Source of the DNA: Alphaproteobacteria bacterium
GTDB taxonomy: Bacteria; Pseudomonadota; Alphaproteobacteria; Rhodobacterales; Rhodobacteraceae
Direction of reading: 5' to 3'
Assembly: GCA_030425185.1 (NCBI GenBank)
Contig: JAUIAU010000002.1
Coordinates: 1 to 64,000, forward strand
Length of the DNA: 64,000 bases
The notes under the pieces were generated by a model. The model made no database searches and had not been told where the DNA came from. It saw only the letters and a list, made by a program, of their open reading frames with translations. The position numbers were made by a program, and so were the translations under genes. This document shows, piece by piece, positions 32,618-42,072 of the stretch (the stretch's first letter is position 1; the number at the start of each line of letters is the position of its first letter).

Positions 32618-35119
32618 TCAGCCGTCCTGCCGGATGCGGGCGTTGGTCGGGTCGAAGGGGCTGTCCTCGGTCACTTCGACGTCCCAGAGCTGGTTCTGCA
32701 TCCTCACCTTCAGCTTCGTCCCGGGCACGGCGAGGTCCGGGCGGACGTAGCCCATCCCGATCGACTTGCCGAACGCCACCGACCAGCCGCCCGAGGTCAG
32801 GCGCCCGACCTTGGTGTCGCCGTCATAGAGCGCCTCGCGGCCCCACGGATCGGCGTCGTCGGGGCCGTCGATCAGGACGGTCACGCATTTTGAGCGGATG
32901 CCGGTGGCCAGCATCGCCGCCTTGCCGGTGAAGTCCTTGTCGAGATCCACGAAGCGGTCCAGACCGGCCTCCAGCGGGGTGGCGTCGCGGCCAAGCTCGG
33001 TGCCGAAGGCGCGGTAGGATTTCTCCTGCCGGAGCCAGTTCTGCGCCCGGCCGCCGACCAGCTTCATCCCGTGCTTCTCGCCCGCTGCCAGCAGCAGGTC
33101 CCAGAGATAGCGCTGCATCTCGATCGGGTGGTGCAGTTCCCAGCCCAGCTCGCCCGTATAGGCGACACGGATCGCGCGGACCGGGCACATGCCCAGTTCG
33201 ATCTCGCGCATCGACAGCCACGGGAAGCGCTTGTTGCCCAGCACGGTGTCCGGGTCCGCGTCCTTGACGATCTCCTTCAGGATGTCGCGCGACTTCGGCC
33301 CCGCCAGCGCGAAGACGCCCCACTGGGTGGTGACGTCGTGGATGTCGAGAGACCCGCCGCCCGCTGCCATGAAGTCCTCGGCGGCCTTCCTCAGGTAGTC
33401 GGCGTCATAGGCGGTCCAGGCCCCGGCGGAGACGAGGTAGTACTCGTTCTCCGCCAGCCGGACGATGGTGTACTCGGTCCGGGTGGTGCCGGTTGCCGTC
33501 AGGGCGTAGGTCAGGTTGATGCGCCCCACCTTGGGCAGCCGGTTGCAGGTGAAGCCGTCGAGGAACGCCGTCGCCCCCGGTCCGCGCACGAGGTGCTTGG
33601 TGAAGGCGGTGGCGTCGATCAGGCCGGCGGTCTCGCGGACCGCTTCCGCCTCGGCCCTGGCATAGGGCCACCAGCCGCCGCGCCGGAACGACCGCGCGTC
33701 GTGGTCGAAGCTGTCGGGGGCGTCGAGCGGACCGTAGTAGTTCGGGCGCTCCCAGCCGTTCACGCAGCCGAATTGCGCGCCGAGGGCCTTCTGCCGGTCG
33801 TAGACGGGCGCGGTGCGCAGAGGGCGGCAGGCTTCGCGCTCCTCGTCGGGGTGGTGCAGGATGAAGACGTGGGCGTAGCACTCCTCGTTCTTGCGCGCCG
33901 CGTATTCGGTGGTCATCCAGCTGCCGTAGCGCTTGGGGTCGAGCGCGGCCATGTCGATCTCGGCCTCGCCCTCGACCATCATCTGGGCGAGGTAATGCCC
34001 GGTGCCGCCCGCCGCGGTGATCCCGAAGGAGAAGCCCTCCGCCAGCCACATGTTGCGCAGGCCCGGTGCCGGGCCGACCAGCGGGTTGCCGTCGGGCGTG
34101 TAGCAGATCGGGCCGTTGAAATCGTCCTTCAGGCCGACCGTCTCGGACGTCGGAATCCGGTGGATCATCGACATGTACTCTTCCTCGATCCGCTCGAGGT
34201 CGAGCGGGAAGAGGTCGGCCCGGAAGCTGTCCGGCACGGTGTATTCGAAGCGCGCGGGCGCGCCCTGCTCGTAGGGGCCGAGAATCCAGCCGCCGCGCTC
34301 CTCCCGGACGTACCATTTGGCATCGGCGTCGCGCAGCACCGGGTGCTCGGGGTTGCCCGCCTTGCGCCACTCGACCAGCGCCGGATCGGGCTCGGTGACG
34401 ATGTACTGGTGCTCGACCGGGATCGCGGGGATCTTGATGCCCAGCAGTTTCGCGGTGCGCTGGGCGTGGTTGCCGGTCGCGGTGACGACATGCTCGGCGG
34501 TGATCACGGCCTGCTCGTCCGACGGCACCAGGTTGCCGCCCTTCTCGACCATCTTGGTGACGGTCACCTGCCACTCGGAGCCGGTCCAGTGGTAGCCGTC
34601 CACCTGCCAGCGCCGCTCGATGGTCACCCCGAACTGGCGCGCGCCCTTGGCCATCGCCTGCGTCACGTCGGCCGGGTTGATGTAGCCGTCGGTCGGGTGG
34701 AAGATCGCGCCCTTCAGGTCCTCGGTGCGCACCAGCGGCCAGCGCGCCTTGATCTCGGAGGGCGTCAGCCACTCGTAGGGGATCCCCACCGTCTCGGCGG
34801 TCGAGGCATAGAGCATGTACTCGTCCATCCGGTCCTGCGTCTGGGCCATCCGCAGGTTGCCGACCACCGAGAAGCCGGGGTTCAGACCGGTCTCGGCCTC
34901 GAGGCCCTTGTAGAACTTCACCGAGTAGTCGTGGATGTGGCTGGTGGCGTAGCCCATGTTGAAGAGCGGCAGCAGACCGGCGGCATGCCAGGTCGAACCG
35001 GATGTCAGCTCGTCGCGCTCGAGCAGCATCGTGTCCCACCCCGCCTTGCCGAGGTGATAGGCGATCCCGGTTCCGACGGCGCCGCCGCCGACCACCAGGG
35101 CTTTGACATGGGTTTTCAT
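32618..35119 (-). CDS. FAD-dependent oxidoreductase fused to GcvT domain (dimethylglycine/sarcosine dehydrogenase-like)
   Basis: 833 residues from ATG 35119 (GGAG eight bases ahead). The N-terminal DAO domain starts VKALVVGGGAVGTGIAYHLG and includes SGSTWHAAGLLPLFN, where the His is the likely covalent-FAD residue of dimethylglycine dehydrogenases. A middle FAO_M segment follows. The C-terminal GcvT (aminomethyltransferase-like) part includes VRVAYTGELGWELHHPIEMQ and GLDRFVDLDKDFTGKAAM, which binds tetrahydrofolate and takes the released one-carbon unit. The likely role is oxidative demethylation of methylated glycines from choline or betaine. The precise substrate is unresolved; these families are expanded in marine Rhodobacteraceae. 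No partner genes are adjacent. Confidence 0.9.
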   Translation of the reverse strand: MKTHVKALVVGGGAVGTGIAYHLGKAGWDTMLLERDELTSGSTWHAAGLLPLFNMGYATSHIHDYSVKFYKGLEAETGLNPGFSVVGNLRMAQTQDRMDEYMLYASTAETVGIPYEWLTPSEIKARWPLVRTEDLKGAIFHPTDGYINPADVTQAMAKGARQFGVTIERRWQVDGYHWTGSEWQVTVTKMVEKGGNLVPSDEQAVITAEHVVTATGNHAQRTAKLLGIKIPAIPVEHQYIVTEPDPALVEWRKAGNPEHPVLRDADAKWYVREERGGWILGPYEQGAPARFEYTVPDSFRADLFPLDLERIEEEYMSMIHRIPTSETVGLKDDFNGPICYTPDGNPLVGPAPGLRNMWLAEGFSFGITAAGGTGHYLAQMMVEGEAEIDMAALDPKRYGSWMTTEYAARKNEECYAHVFILHHPDEEREACRPLRTAPVYDRQKALGAQFGCVNGWERPNYYGPLDAPDSFDHDARSFRRGGWWPYARAEAEAVRETAGLIDATAFTKHLVRGPGATAFLDGFTCNRLPKVGRINLTYALTATGTTRTEYTIVRLAENEYYLVSAGAWTAYDADYLRKAAEDFMAAGGGSLDIHDVTTQWGVFALAGPKSRDILKEIVKDADPDTVLGNKRFPWLSMREIELGMCPVRAIRVAYTGELGWELHHPIEMQRYLWDLLLAAGEKHGMKLVGGRAQNWLRQEKSYRAFGTELGRDATPLEAGLDRFVDLDKDFTGKAAMLATGIRSKCVTVLIDGPDDADPWGREALYDGDTKVGRLTSGGWSVAFGKSIGMGYVRPDLAVPGTKLKVRMQNQLWDVEVTEDSPFDPTNARIRQDG

Positions 35120-35440
35120 GGGAGAGACTCCGAGCGTGCGTTTGCCCGGCAGATTGTCGGTTTTGCCGCGCGACGGTCCAGCGGCTTCGACGCTTGGAGA
35201 GGCGTTTGCGACATGGCCCCCCGGGCGCGCCGCCACACCCCATGAAACAGCGGGTCGAGTCCGCGCGTGGCCTCGTCGCGCAGGTGCGGGCCGTGCCGAC
35301 CGGCTGGCGCAGCAGGCGGCCGGGTGATTGCCGGGATCTGGGGCAGGCGGACGATACAGGACTGGTCCTCGATCCCTCTTCCCAACCCGCGCGGCTCACC
35401 CCATATCCGACGCGCACCCGGATTGCAGGAGTTTCCACCG
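35120..35440 (+). other. 321-bp intergenic region between divergent GcvT-family gene and htpX
   Basis: No gene is seen. The htpX frame stays open upstream to about 35267, but that extension lacks the conserved HtpX start and is Arg/Pro/Gly-rich. The only element picked out is a sigma-32-like promoter at 35378-35406. Confidence 0.5.
35378..35406 (+). promoter_or_regulatory. Candidate sigma-32 (heat-shock) promoter of htpX
   Basis: CCCCATAT (35399-35406) is a full match to the sigma-32 -10 consensus. A weak -35, CTTCCC (35378-35383; consensus CTTGAA), lies 15 bp upstream. The predicted start is about 28 nt before the htpX ATG. htpX is a heat-shock gene in other bacteria, which supports the call. 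Confidence 0.45.
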
Positions 35441-36361
35441 ATGGCCACCGTTCGTACTGCCATGCTGCTTGCCGCAATGACCGCGCTGTTCGGCGCGGTG
35501 GGCCTGATGCTGGGCGGTGGCACCGGTCTCGTCCTGGCGCTGCTCTTCGCCGGGGGCATGAACGTCTTCGCGTGGTGGTCGTCGGACTCGATGGTGCTTC
35601 GGATGCACAATGCCCGCCCCGTCGATGCCCAGAGCGCGCCGGGTCTGGTGACCATGGTGGCCCGGCTCGCGCGGCAGGCGCGGATGCCGATGCCGAAGGT
35701 CTACATCATCGACAGCCCGCAGCCGAACGCCTTTGCCACCGGGCGCGATCCGAACCATGCCGCGGTCGCGGCCACCACGGGGCTGCTGCAATCGCTGAGT
35801 CAGGACGAGATCGAGGGTGTCATGGCCCACGAACTGGCCCATATCCAGAACCGCGACACGCTGACGATGACCATCACCGCGACGCTGGCCGGGGCGATCG
35901 GCATGCTGGCGAACTTCGCGCTGTTCTTCCGGGGCGACCGCAACAACCCGCTGGGCATCGTCGGCATCCTTGCGACGATGATCCTCGCGCCGCTGGCCGC
36001 CGGGCTCGTGCAGATGGCGATCAGCCGGACCCGCGAGTACGAGGCCGACCGGGGCGGGGCGGCGATCTCGGGCAAGCCGCTGGCGCTGGCCTCGGCCCTG
36101 AAGCGGATCGAGGGGCTGGCGGCCCGCACCGACATGAACAGCGCCGAGCGCAACCCGGCCACGGCGCACATGTTCATCATCAACCCGCTGCATGCCCATG
36201 CGCATGACAAGCTGTTCTCGACCCACCCCTCGACCGCGAACCGGATCCGCGCCCTGCAGCAGATCGCGCAGGAGATGGGCAAGGAAACCCTGTCGCGCAT
36301 CCCGGTGACGGGCGCCGGGGCCGGGCGCGGGTCGTCCGGGGCGAGCGGTCCCTGGGGCTGA
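35441..36361 (+). CDS. htpX: Membrane zinc metalloprotease HtpX
   Basis: 306 residues from ATG 35441, preceded by CAGGAG. Two N-terminal membrane segments are followed by [20 protein letters not shown], the HExxH site of M48 peptidases. Two further hydrophobic segments ([13 protein letters not shown] and [20 protein letters not shown]) follow, then [13 protein letters not shown] with the third zinc ligand Glu. The C-terminal [20 protein letters not shown] is typical. It degrades damaged membrane proteins from the cytoplasmic side during heat or envelope stress. A sigma-32-like promoter lies upstream and a bidirectional terminator downstream. Confidence 0.95.
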   Translation: MATVRTAMLLAAMTALFGAVGLMLGGGTGLVLALLFAGGMNVFAWWSSDSMVLRMHNARPVDAQSAPGLVTMVARLARQARMPMPKVYIIDSPQPNAFATGRDPNHAAVAATTGLLQSLSQDEIEGVMAHELAHIQNRDTLTMTITATLAGAIGMLANFALFFRGDRNNPLGIVGILATMILAPLAAGLVQMAISRTREYEADRGGAAISGKPLALASALKRIEGLAARTDMNSAERNPATAHMFIINPLHAHAHDKLFSTHPSTANRIRALQQIAQEMGKETLSRIPVTGAGAGRGSSGASGPWG

Positions 36362-36370
36362 CGCGCACGA

Positions 36371-36408
36371 AAAAGGGCCTGCCCCGGAAGGCAGGCCCCT
36401 CTTTCCTT
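36371..36408. terminator. Bidirectional terminator between htpX and the xdh-bmp operon
   Basis: GGGCCTGCC (36375-36383) and GGCAGGCCC (36390-36398) form a perfect 9-bp stem with loop CCGGAA. The plus strand continues CTCTTTCCTT; the minus strand continues TTTTTCG. Both arms are therefore followed by T-rich tails, ending htpX and the minus-strand operon. It is the best-formed terminator in the window. Confidence 0.9.
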
Positions 36409-36424
36409 CGGCCGGAGCCGTGGA

Positions 36425-37507
36425 TCAGGACGGGATTTCCGCGGTCAGACCTTCGACGAAGAAGTCGAGACCGGCCAGCACGCCATCATCGGCGATCTCG
36501 CCCTCGGCCAGCCACGGGCTGCCGTCCTGCTTGTTCAGCGGGCCGGTGAACGGGTGGTAGCTGCCGTTGGCGATCGCGTCCTTCATGGCCAGCGCCTCGG
36601 CCTTCACGTCGTCCGGAACCGCCGACGAGATCTCGCCGATTTCCACCATGCCCGGGCCGATGCCGTCCCAGGTCATGACCGAGGTCCAGGTGCCGTCCAT
36701 CACGGCCTGCACGCGCTCGATGTAGTAGGGCGCCCAGTTGTCGATGATCGACGAGACGCGCGGGAACGGCGCGTAGTCCGACATGTCCGACGCCTGGCCG
36801 AAGGTGATCACGTTGCCGGCGGCCTGTGCGGCGGCCTGCGGCGCCGTCGAGTCGGTGTGCTGAAGCACCACGTCGCAGCCCTGCTCGATCAGCGCGCGGG
36901 CGGCGTCTGCTTCCTTCGCCGGGTCGAACCAGGTGAAGGCCCAGATCACCGAGAACTCGACGTCCGGGTTGACCTTCTTGGCGTGGATGTAGGCCGAGTT
37001 GATGCCGCGGATGACTTCCGGGATCGGGAACGAGGCGATGTAGCCGATCTTGTTGGTCTTGGTCATCTTGCCCGCGATGTGGCCCTGGATCGCGCGGCCT
37101 TCGTAGAAGCGGGCCGAGTAGGTCGACAGGTTCGGCGCGGTCTTGTAGCCGGTCGCGTGCTCGAAATACACGTTCGGGAACTTCGCCGCGACGTTCACGG
37201 TCGGGTCCATGTAGCCGAACGAGGTGGTGAAGATCAGCTGCACGCCGGACAGCGCCATCTGGGTCATCACGCGCTCGGAGTCCGCGCCTTCCGGCACGCT
37301 TTCCTGCACGACGACCTCGACGGCATCGCCGAAGTGCTCGGCCATCACCATCGCGCTGTCATAGTGGTGCTGGCTCCAGCCGCCGTCGTTCTTCGGTCCG
37401 ACGAGGATGAAGCCGACCTTGGTCTTGCTCTGCGCGAGCGCGGCGGTGCCGGTGGCGGCGAGGCCTGCGGCCATCGCGGCCGTGGTGAGGAGGGTTCTGC
37501 GGTCCAT
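36425..37507 (-). CDS. BMP-family ABC transporter substrate-binding protein (purine/nucleoside type)
   Basis: 360 residues from ATG 37507. The twin-arginine-like or Sec signal starts MDRRTLLTTAAMAAG and ends near AALAQ. The BMP (PnrA-like) domain reads KVGFILVGPKNDGGWSQHHY, IFTTSFGYMDPTVNVAAKFP, VYFEHATGYKTAPNLSTYSA, and IGYIASFPIPEVIRGINSAY. BMP proteins bind nucleosides or purines. It is the last gene of the seven-gene minus-strand set starting with xdhA, which makes xanthine, hypoxanthine or related purines the likely ligand. It is placed after the permeases, the reverse of the common SBP-first order. Confidence 0.92.
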   Translation of the reverse strand: MDRRTLLTTAAMAAGLAATGTAALAQSKTKVGFILVGPKNDGGWSQHHYDSAMVMAEHFGDAVEVVVQESVPEGADSERVMTQMALSGVQLIFTTSFGYMDPTVNVAAKFPNVYFEHATGYKTAPNLSTYSARFYEGRAIQGHIAGKMTKTNKIGYIASFPIPEVIRGINSAYIHAKKVNPDVEFSVIWAFTWFDPAKEADAARALIEQGCDVVLQHTDSTAPQAAAQAAGNVITFGQASDMSDYAPFPRVSSIIDNWAPYYIERVQAVMDGTWTSVMTWDGIGPGMVEIGEISSAVPDDVKAEALAMKDAIANGSYHPFTGPLNKQDGSPWLAEGEIADDGVLAGLDFFVEGLTAEIPS

Positions 37508-37539
37508 GGGTGTCTCCCTTTTCAGTGGATGTCGGGTGG

Positions 37540-38466
37540 TCAGGAGGATGCGTTGAACGATCGGCCGAGCGAGGCGGGCGCCCCCTGCGCGCCCCGCGTC
37601 GAGATGAGAACGAGCACGAGGATCGTTATCAGGTACGGCGACATCGACAAGAGTTCGACCGGAACCTTGGCCCCGGCCGCCTGCAGGTTCAGCTGCAACA
37701 CGGTCACGCCGCCGAAAAGATAGGCGCCGACGAGAACCCGCCCCGCCTTCCAGCTGGCGAAGACGACGAGCGCCAGCGCGATCCAGCCCGCGCCCGCGGT
37801 CATGCCCTCGGTCCATTGCGGCACCCGGACAAGGCTCAGGTAAGCCCCGCCGAGGCCGGCGCAGGCCCCGCCGAACATGATCGCCAGCATCCGGACGCGG
37901 ATGACCTTGTAGCCGAGCGCATGTGCGGCCTCGTGGCTTTCGCCGACGGCGCGCAGGATGAGCCCGGCCCGGGTGAAGCGCAGGAACGCCCAGATGGCGA
38001 CGACCAGCGCGAGGCTGACGTAGACCATCGGGTCATGCGAGAACAGGATGCGCCCCAGCACCGGGATGTCGCTGAGCGGGCCGAGGTCGATCCGCCCCAG
38101 TGTGGGCGCCTTGACCCCGATGTACCCTTGTCCCAGCAGCGCCGAGAAGCCGAGGCCGAACAGCGTCAGCGCGAGGCCCGTCGCCACCTGGTTGGACAGC
38201 AGCAGTTGCGTCAGCACGCCGAAGATCAGCGACAGCAGCGCGCCCCCGACCGCGGCGAACAGGAACCCCAGCAGGGGCGAGCCGGTCTCGACCGCGACGA
38301 TGAAGCCGCAGATCGCGCCGGTGATCATCATGCCCTCGACCCCGAGGTTCAGGACCCCGGCCTTCTCGACCACCATCTCGCCGAGCGCGGCCAGCAGGAT
38401 GGGCGTCGAGGCGACCATGAGCGAGGCGATCAGCACCGCCGGATTGATCCCGCCGAACATCTCCAT
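37540..38466 (-). CDS. ABC transporter permease (BMP/nucleoside importer, second permease)
   Basis: 308 residues from ATG 38466. It is a RbsC-like permease with about eight to ten membrane segments. The family-typical cytoplasmic region reads ALGEMVVEKAGVLNLGVEGM and VGESHEAAHALGYKVIRVRM, which is the EAA-like coupling loop. NQVATGLALTLFGLGFSALL is also typical of the NupQ/PnrD branch. It pairs with the adjacent permease to form the purine/nucleoside channel. There are 28 bp to the preceding gene and 32 bp to the binding-protein gene. Confidence 0.92.
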   Translation of the reverse strand: MEMFGGINPAVLIASLMVASTPILLAALGEMVVEKAGVLNLGVEGMMITGAICGFIVAVETGSPLLGFLFAAVGGALLSLIFGVLTQLLLSNQVATGLALTLFGLGFSALLGQGYIGVKAPTLGRIDLGPLSDIPVLGRILFSHDPMVYVSLALVVAIWAFLRFTRAGLILRAVGESHEAAHALGYKVIRVRMLAIMFGGACAGLGGAYLSLVRVPQWTEGMTAGAGWIALALVVFASWKAGRVLVGAYLFGGVTVLQLNLQAAGAKVPVELLSMSPYLITILVLVLISTRGAQGAPASLGRSFNASS

Positions 38467-38494
38467 CAGCGTGCCTTTCCCTGGCTGGACGCGA

Positions 38495-39580
38495 TCATGC
38501 CACGGACCTCCGGCCGAACCGGATCCGGTAATTCGACAGCACGTCCACGCCGAGCAGGAAGAAGAGCAGCATGCCCTGGAAGGCCTGGATCGCGGCGGCG
38601 GGCAGGCCGAGCATGAACTGCGCGAGCTCGCCGCCGATGTAGGTCAGCGCCATCAGCAGGCCCGCCAGCAGGATGCCGACCGGGTGCAGCCGCCCGAGGA
38701 AGGCCACGATGATCGCGGTGAACCCGTAGTTCGAGTTGAAGTCGATGCTGATCTGGCCCGCGGGGCCGGTCACTTCGAACAGCCCGGCCAGCCCGGCCAG
38801 CGCACCCGAGATCGACAGGCACAGGACCACGAGCCGCCCCGGTTCGACCCCGGCGAAGCGCGCGGCCCGGGGGGCCTGGCCCGCCAGCCGGATCTGGTAG
38901 CCGAGCAGGTGCTTCGACATCAGCACATAGGCGAAGATCACCGCGATGAAGGCCGCGACCACGCCCCAGTGCATGCCGGTGCCGGTGATCAGTTCCGGAT
39001 TCGCGCTCGACGACCATTGCGAGAGGTTGCGCGAGCCGGGAAAGCCGCCGCCCTCCGGGCTGCGCAGGAAGCCGACCGCGGCCGAGGCGAGGATGTTCTG
39101 CGCGACATAGACCAGCAGCAGCGAGACGAGGATCTCGTTGGTGCGGAATTTCACCCGAAGAAGGGCCGGGATCATCGCCCAGGCCCAGCCGCCGAGCGCG
39201 CCCGCGACCACCATCAGCGGGAAGATCAGTGGACTGCCCGAGGGGTAGAAGGCCAGCCCCGCCGCCGCGCCGACGATCGCGCCCATGATGTACTGGCCCT
39301 CGGCGCCGATGTTCCAGATCCCGGCCCGGAACCCGAGGCTGAGACCGACCGCGATCAGGATCAGCGGACCGGCCTTCACCAGGAGCTGCGGCCGCGAATA
39401 GCTGGCGAACTGCGGGTGGAACAGCGGGTCCCAGAAGATCGTGCGCAGCGCTTCCAGTGGGTCCTTGCCGAGCAGCGCGAACAGGATGCCGCCCGCGACC
39501 ATCGTCAGCGCGACGGCCAGCAGCGGCGTCGTCGCGGTCCAGAACCGGCTGGGCGACGGGCGTTTCTCCAGCCGGATCAC
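38495..39580 (-). CDS. ABC transporter permease (BMP/nucleoside importer, first permease)
   Basis: 361 residues from GTG 39580, 18 bp after the ATPase stop. The segment FRAGIWNIGAEGQYIMGAIV and the coupling loop YQIRLAGQAPRAARFAGVEP mark the NupP/PnrC branch of RbsC-like permeases. ALLRVKFRTNEILVSLLLVY is also family-typical. About ten membrane segments are present. It is the partner of the next permease in the purine/nucleoside importer. Confidence 0.92.
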   Translation of the reverse strand: MIRLEKRPSPSRFWTATTPLLAVALTMVAGGILFALLGKDPLEALRTIFWDPLFHPQFASYSRPQLLVKAGPLILIAVGLSLGFRAGIWNIGAEGQYIMGAIVGAAAGLAFYPSGSPLIFPLMVVAGALGGWAWAMIPALLRVKFRTNEILVSLLLVYVAQNILASAAVGFLRSPEGGGFPGSRNLSQWSSSANPELITGTGMHWGVVAAFIAVIFAYVLMSKHLLGYQIRLAGQAPRAARFAGVEPGRLVVLCLSISGALAGLAGLFEVTGPAGQISIDFNSNYGFTAIIVAFLGRLHPVGILLAGLLMALTYIGGELAQFMLGLPAAAIQAFQGMLLFFLLGVDVLSNYRIRFGRRSVA

Positions 39581-39598
39581 GCGGGCGTCCTCCGGGGC

Positions 39599-41119
39599 TC
39601 AGGCCTCTGCATGGGCCACCTCCATGTCATGCGCGCCGCCCAGCATCAGGCCGATTTCCTCGATGGTCAGGCCGGCGGTCGGGCGCGAGGCGCTCAGGCG
39701 TCCGCCGTTCAGGGCACAGAAGCGGTCCGCGACCTCCATCAGCTCGTCGAGGTCCTGGCTGATCACGATCACCCCCGCGCCCTTGCCCGCGAGGTCCATC
39801 AGGGCCTGCCGGATCGCCGCCGCCGCCGCCGCGTCGACGCCCCAGGTCGGCTGGTTGACCACCAGCACGTCCGGGGCCTGCAGGACCTCGCGGCCGATGA
39901 CGAATTTCTGCAGGTTGCCGCCGGACAGCGACCGGGCCGCGTTGGCCGGGCCGGGGGTGCGCACGTCGAAGGCCGCGATGACCTCCTCGGCGAAGCGCCG
40001 CGCCGCGGTCCAGTCCACGAAGCCGCGCCCGGCGAGGCGCTTGCGCACGGTTCCGGTCAGCACCGCGTTCTCGGTCAGGCTCATGTCCGGGGCCGCGGCA
40101 TGGCCCAGCCGCTCCTCGGGCGCGCTGCAGATGCCAAGGCGCCGCCGTTCGGTCGGACCCAGCGCGCCCACCGGCCGCCCGCGGAACAGGACCGCCCCTG
40201 GCGGGGCCCGGCGTTCGCCCGACAGGGCCGCCAGCAACTCGTCCTGGCCGTTGCCCGCGACACCGCCGATCCCGAGGATTTCCCCGGCCCGCAGGTCGAG
40301 CGAGACATTCTGCAGCCGGGTGCCGAACATCGAGGCGGCGCCGAGCGTCAGCCCTTCGACCGACAGCAGCACTTCGCCCGGGGCTGCCCCGGCGGCCTTG
40401 GGGGTCATCAGGGTCGCGCCGACCATCAGTTCCGCCATCTCGCGGGCGGTCGTCTCGCGCGGGATGCAGGTCGCGACCACCTTGCCGCCGCGCAGGATCG
40501 TCGCCGCGTCGCAGAGCGTGCGGATCTCTTCCAGCTTGTGGCTGATGTAGAGGATCGCGGTGCCCTCGGCGGACAGTTTCCGCAGCGTTTCGAACAGGAT
40601 GGCGACTTCCTGCGGTGTCAGGACCGAGGTCGGCTCGTCCATGATCAGCAGCTTCGGGTCCTGCAGCAGGCAGCGGATGATCTCGACCCGCTGTCGCTCG
40701 CCCGCCGACAACTCGCCCACCAGCCGGTCGGGATCGAGCGGCAGGCCGTAGGTGTGGCTCACCTCGCGGATGCGGGCGGACAGGTCGCTGGGCCGCGGCG
40801 GGTTTTCCATGCCGAGGGCGATGTTCTCGGCCACGCTGAGCGCGTCGAAGAGCGAGAAGTGCTGGAACACCATCGCGACGCCTGCCGCCCGCGCCGCGCG
40901 CGGCTCGGCCGGGGCATAGGCCCCGCCGTTCAGGGTCATCGCGCCGCTGTCGGGCTTCACCAGCCCGTAGATCATCTTGACCAGCGTGGACTTACCTGCG
41001 CCGTTCTCGCCGAGCAGGGCATGGACCTCGCCGGGCGCGATGGAGAAGGAGACGCCGTCGTTGGCCACGACACCGGGATAGGCCTTGGTCAGACCCTCGA
41101 CGGAGAGCAGATGGGTCAC
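39599..41119 (-). CDS. Duplicated-domain ABC transporter ATP-binding protein (BMP/nucleoside importer)
   Basis: 506 residues from GTG 41119, which overlaps the xdhC stop (GTGA). Domain 1 has Walker A GENGAGKSTLVKMIYG, the signature LSAGERQRVEIIRCLL and Walker B LLIMDEPTSVLTPQE. Domain 2 begins near residue 260, with GGVAGNGQDELLAAL in place of a Walker A, the signature LSGGNLQKFVIGREVL and VLVVNQPTWGVDAAA. In domain 2 the catalytic Lys and the Walker-B Glu are replaced (NQP instead of DEP), the usual degenerate second site of RbsA-like proteins. It energises the purine/nucleoside importer. A longer start at ATG 41146 is possible, but the GTGA overlap is favoured. Confidence 0.92.
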   Translation of the reverse strand: MTHLLSVEGLTKAYPGVVANDGVSFSIAPGEVHALLGENGAGKSTLVKMIYGLVKPDSGAMTLNGGAYAPAEPRAARAAGVAMVFQHFSLFDALSVAENIALGMENPPRPSDLSARIREVSHTYGLPLDPDRLVGELSAGERQRVEIIRCLLQDPKLLIMDEPTSVLTPQEVAILFETLRKLSAEGTAILYISHKLEEIRTLCDAATILRGGKVVATCIPRETTAREMAELMVGATLMTPKAAGAAPGEVLLSVEGLTLGAASMFGTRLQNVSLDLRAGEILGIGGVAGNGQDELLAALSGERRAPPGAVLFRGRPVGALGPTERRRLGICSAPEERLGHAAAPDMSLTENAVLTGTVRKRLAGRGFVDWTAARRFAEEVIAAFDVRTPGPANAARSLSGGNLQKFVIGREVLQAPDVLVVNQPTWGVDAAAAAAIRQALMDLAGKGAGVIVISQDLDELMEVADRFCALNGGRLSASRPTAGLTIEEIGLMLGGAHDMEVAHAEA

Positions 41120-42072
41120 CCGGCCCGGTCCTTTTCGCTGTCCCATGCGTCTTTTTTGGACGCTTGGCGCGAGATTAGGCTGGAAACCACGCCCACGGCA
41201 ATGGCCTGCGGGTGTTTGCCCAGGGCCGGGTCGCCGATCGGACAGGCGATGCGCGCAATGCTGGCATCCGTATGCCCCAACTGCCCGAGCCTTGATCGGA
41301 ACCGGGCCCGCTTGGTGGCCGAGCCGATCAGACCGGCAAAGCCGAAGCCATGGTGCAGCAGCCGGTGGCACAGCTCCAGGTCGAGGGCGTGCGAATAGGT
41401 CAGCACGAGGTGTGCGGCCTGCGGCGGGGCCAGCGCCACGGCGGCAGGCAGGTCCGGCGCGGGCAGGGCGGTGACACCCCCGGGCAGCGGGGCGGGAAAG
41501 CGCTCGGGCGCGGTGTCGAGCAGCGTGACCGCGAAGCCCGGCAGCGGGGCCGCGACGGCGGCGATGGCCCGACCGACATGGCCCGCGCCCCAGATCCAGA
41601 GCGGCGTGCGGGGCGGCGACTGCGTCTCGACCACCCAGCCCGCGCCCTGCCAGAGCGGCGCGGCCTCGCGCCCGTCGCGCAGGCGCGCCAGATGGCGCGT
41701 CACCGACAGCGGCGGCCCGGCCGGACCACCGGGCAGCGGGCGGGCGACCGGCCCGTCGCCGGTTGCGGCCAGTCGCGCGGCATCCCAGACCTCGGTCAGC
41801 AGGGTCACCGCCCCGCCGCAGCACTGGCCGAGGTCGGGGCCGAGCGGCACGCGCGCCAGCCGGTCCCCGCTGACGATGGCTGCGCGGGCGTCCGCCGCGG
41901 CCTGCCATTCCAGCGCGCCGCCGCCGATGGTGCCCGACTGCCCGTCCGCCCAGACCAGCATCGCGGTCCCGGCGTCGCGAGGGACCGAACCCGCGGTCTC
42001 CAGCACCAGCACCCGGGCCACCCGGCGATGACGGGCGACGGCCTCCGCCAGCGCGGCGCGGTCGAAGCTCAT
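41116..42072 (-). CDS. xdhC: Xanthine dehydrogenase accessory protein XdhC
   Basis: 318 residues. The N-terminal XdhC_CoxI segment reads VLVLETAGSVPRDAGTAMLV with GTIGGGALEWQAA and LGPDLGQCCGGAVTLLTEVW, where the paired Cys are typical. The C-terminal Rossmann domain starts PLWIWGAGHVGRAIAAVAAP and ends near FGFAGLIGSATKRARFRSRL and IGDPALGKHPQAIAVGVV. XdhC binds molybdenum cofactor, helps its sulfuration and inserts it into XdhB. The gene overlaps xdhB by four bases and the transporter ATPase by four bases, so all are translated together. Confidence 0.94.
   Translation of the reverse strand: MSFDRAALAEAVARHRRVARVLVLETAGSVPRDAGTAMLVWADGQSGTIGGGALEWQAAADARAAIVSGDRLARVPLGPDLGQCCGGAVTLLTEVWDAARLAATGDGPVARPLPGGPAGPPLSVTRHLARLRDGREAAPLWQGAGWVVETQSPPRTPLWIWGAGHVGRAIAAVAAPLPGFAVTLLDTAPERFPAPLPGGVTALPAPDLPAAVALAPPQAAHLVLTYSHALDLELCHRLLHHGFGFAGLIGSATKRARFRSRLGQLGHTDASIARIACPIGDPALGKHPQAIAVGVVSSLISRQASKKDAWDSEKDRAG

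Noticed and set aside
33071-35245. Long plus-strand open frame opposite the GcvT-family gene
   Set aside because: Composition-driven shadow frame; the opposite strand has a full-length oxidoreductase with recognisable motifs.
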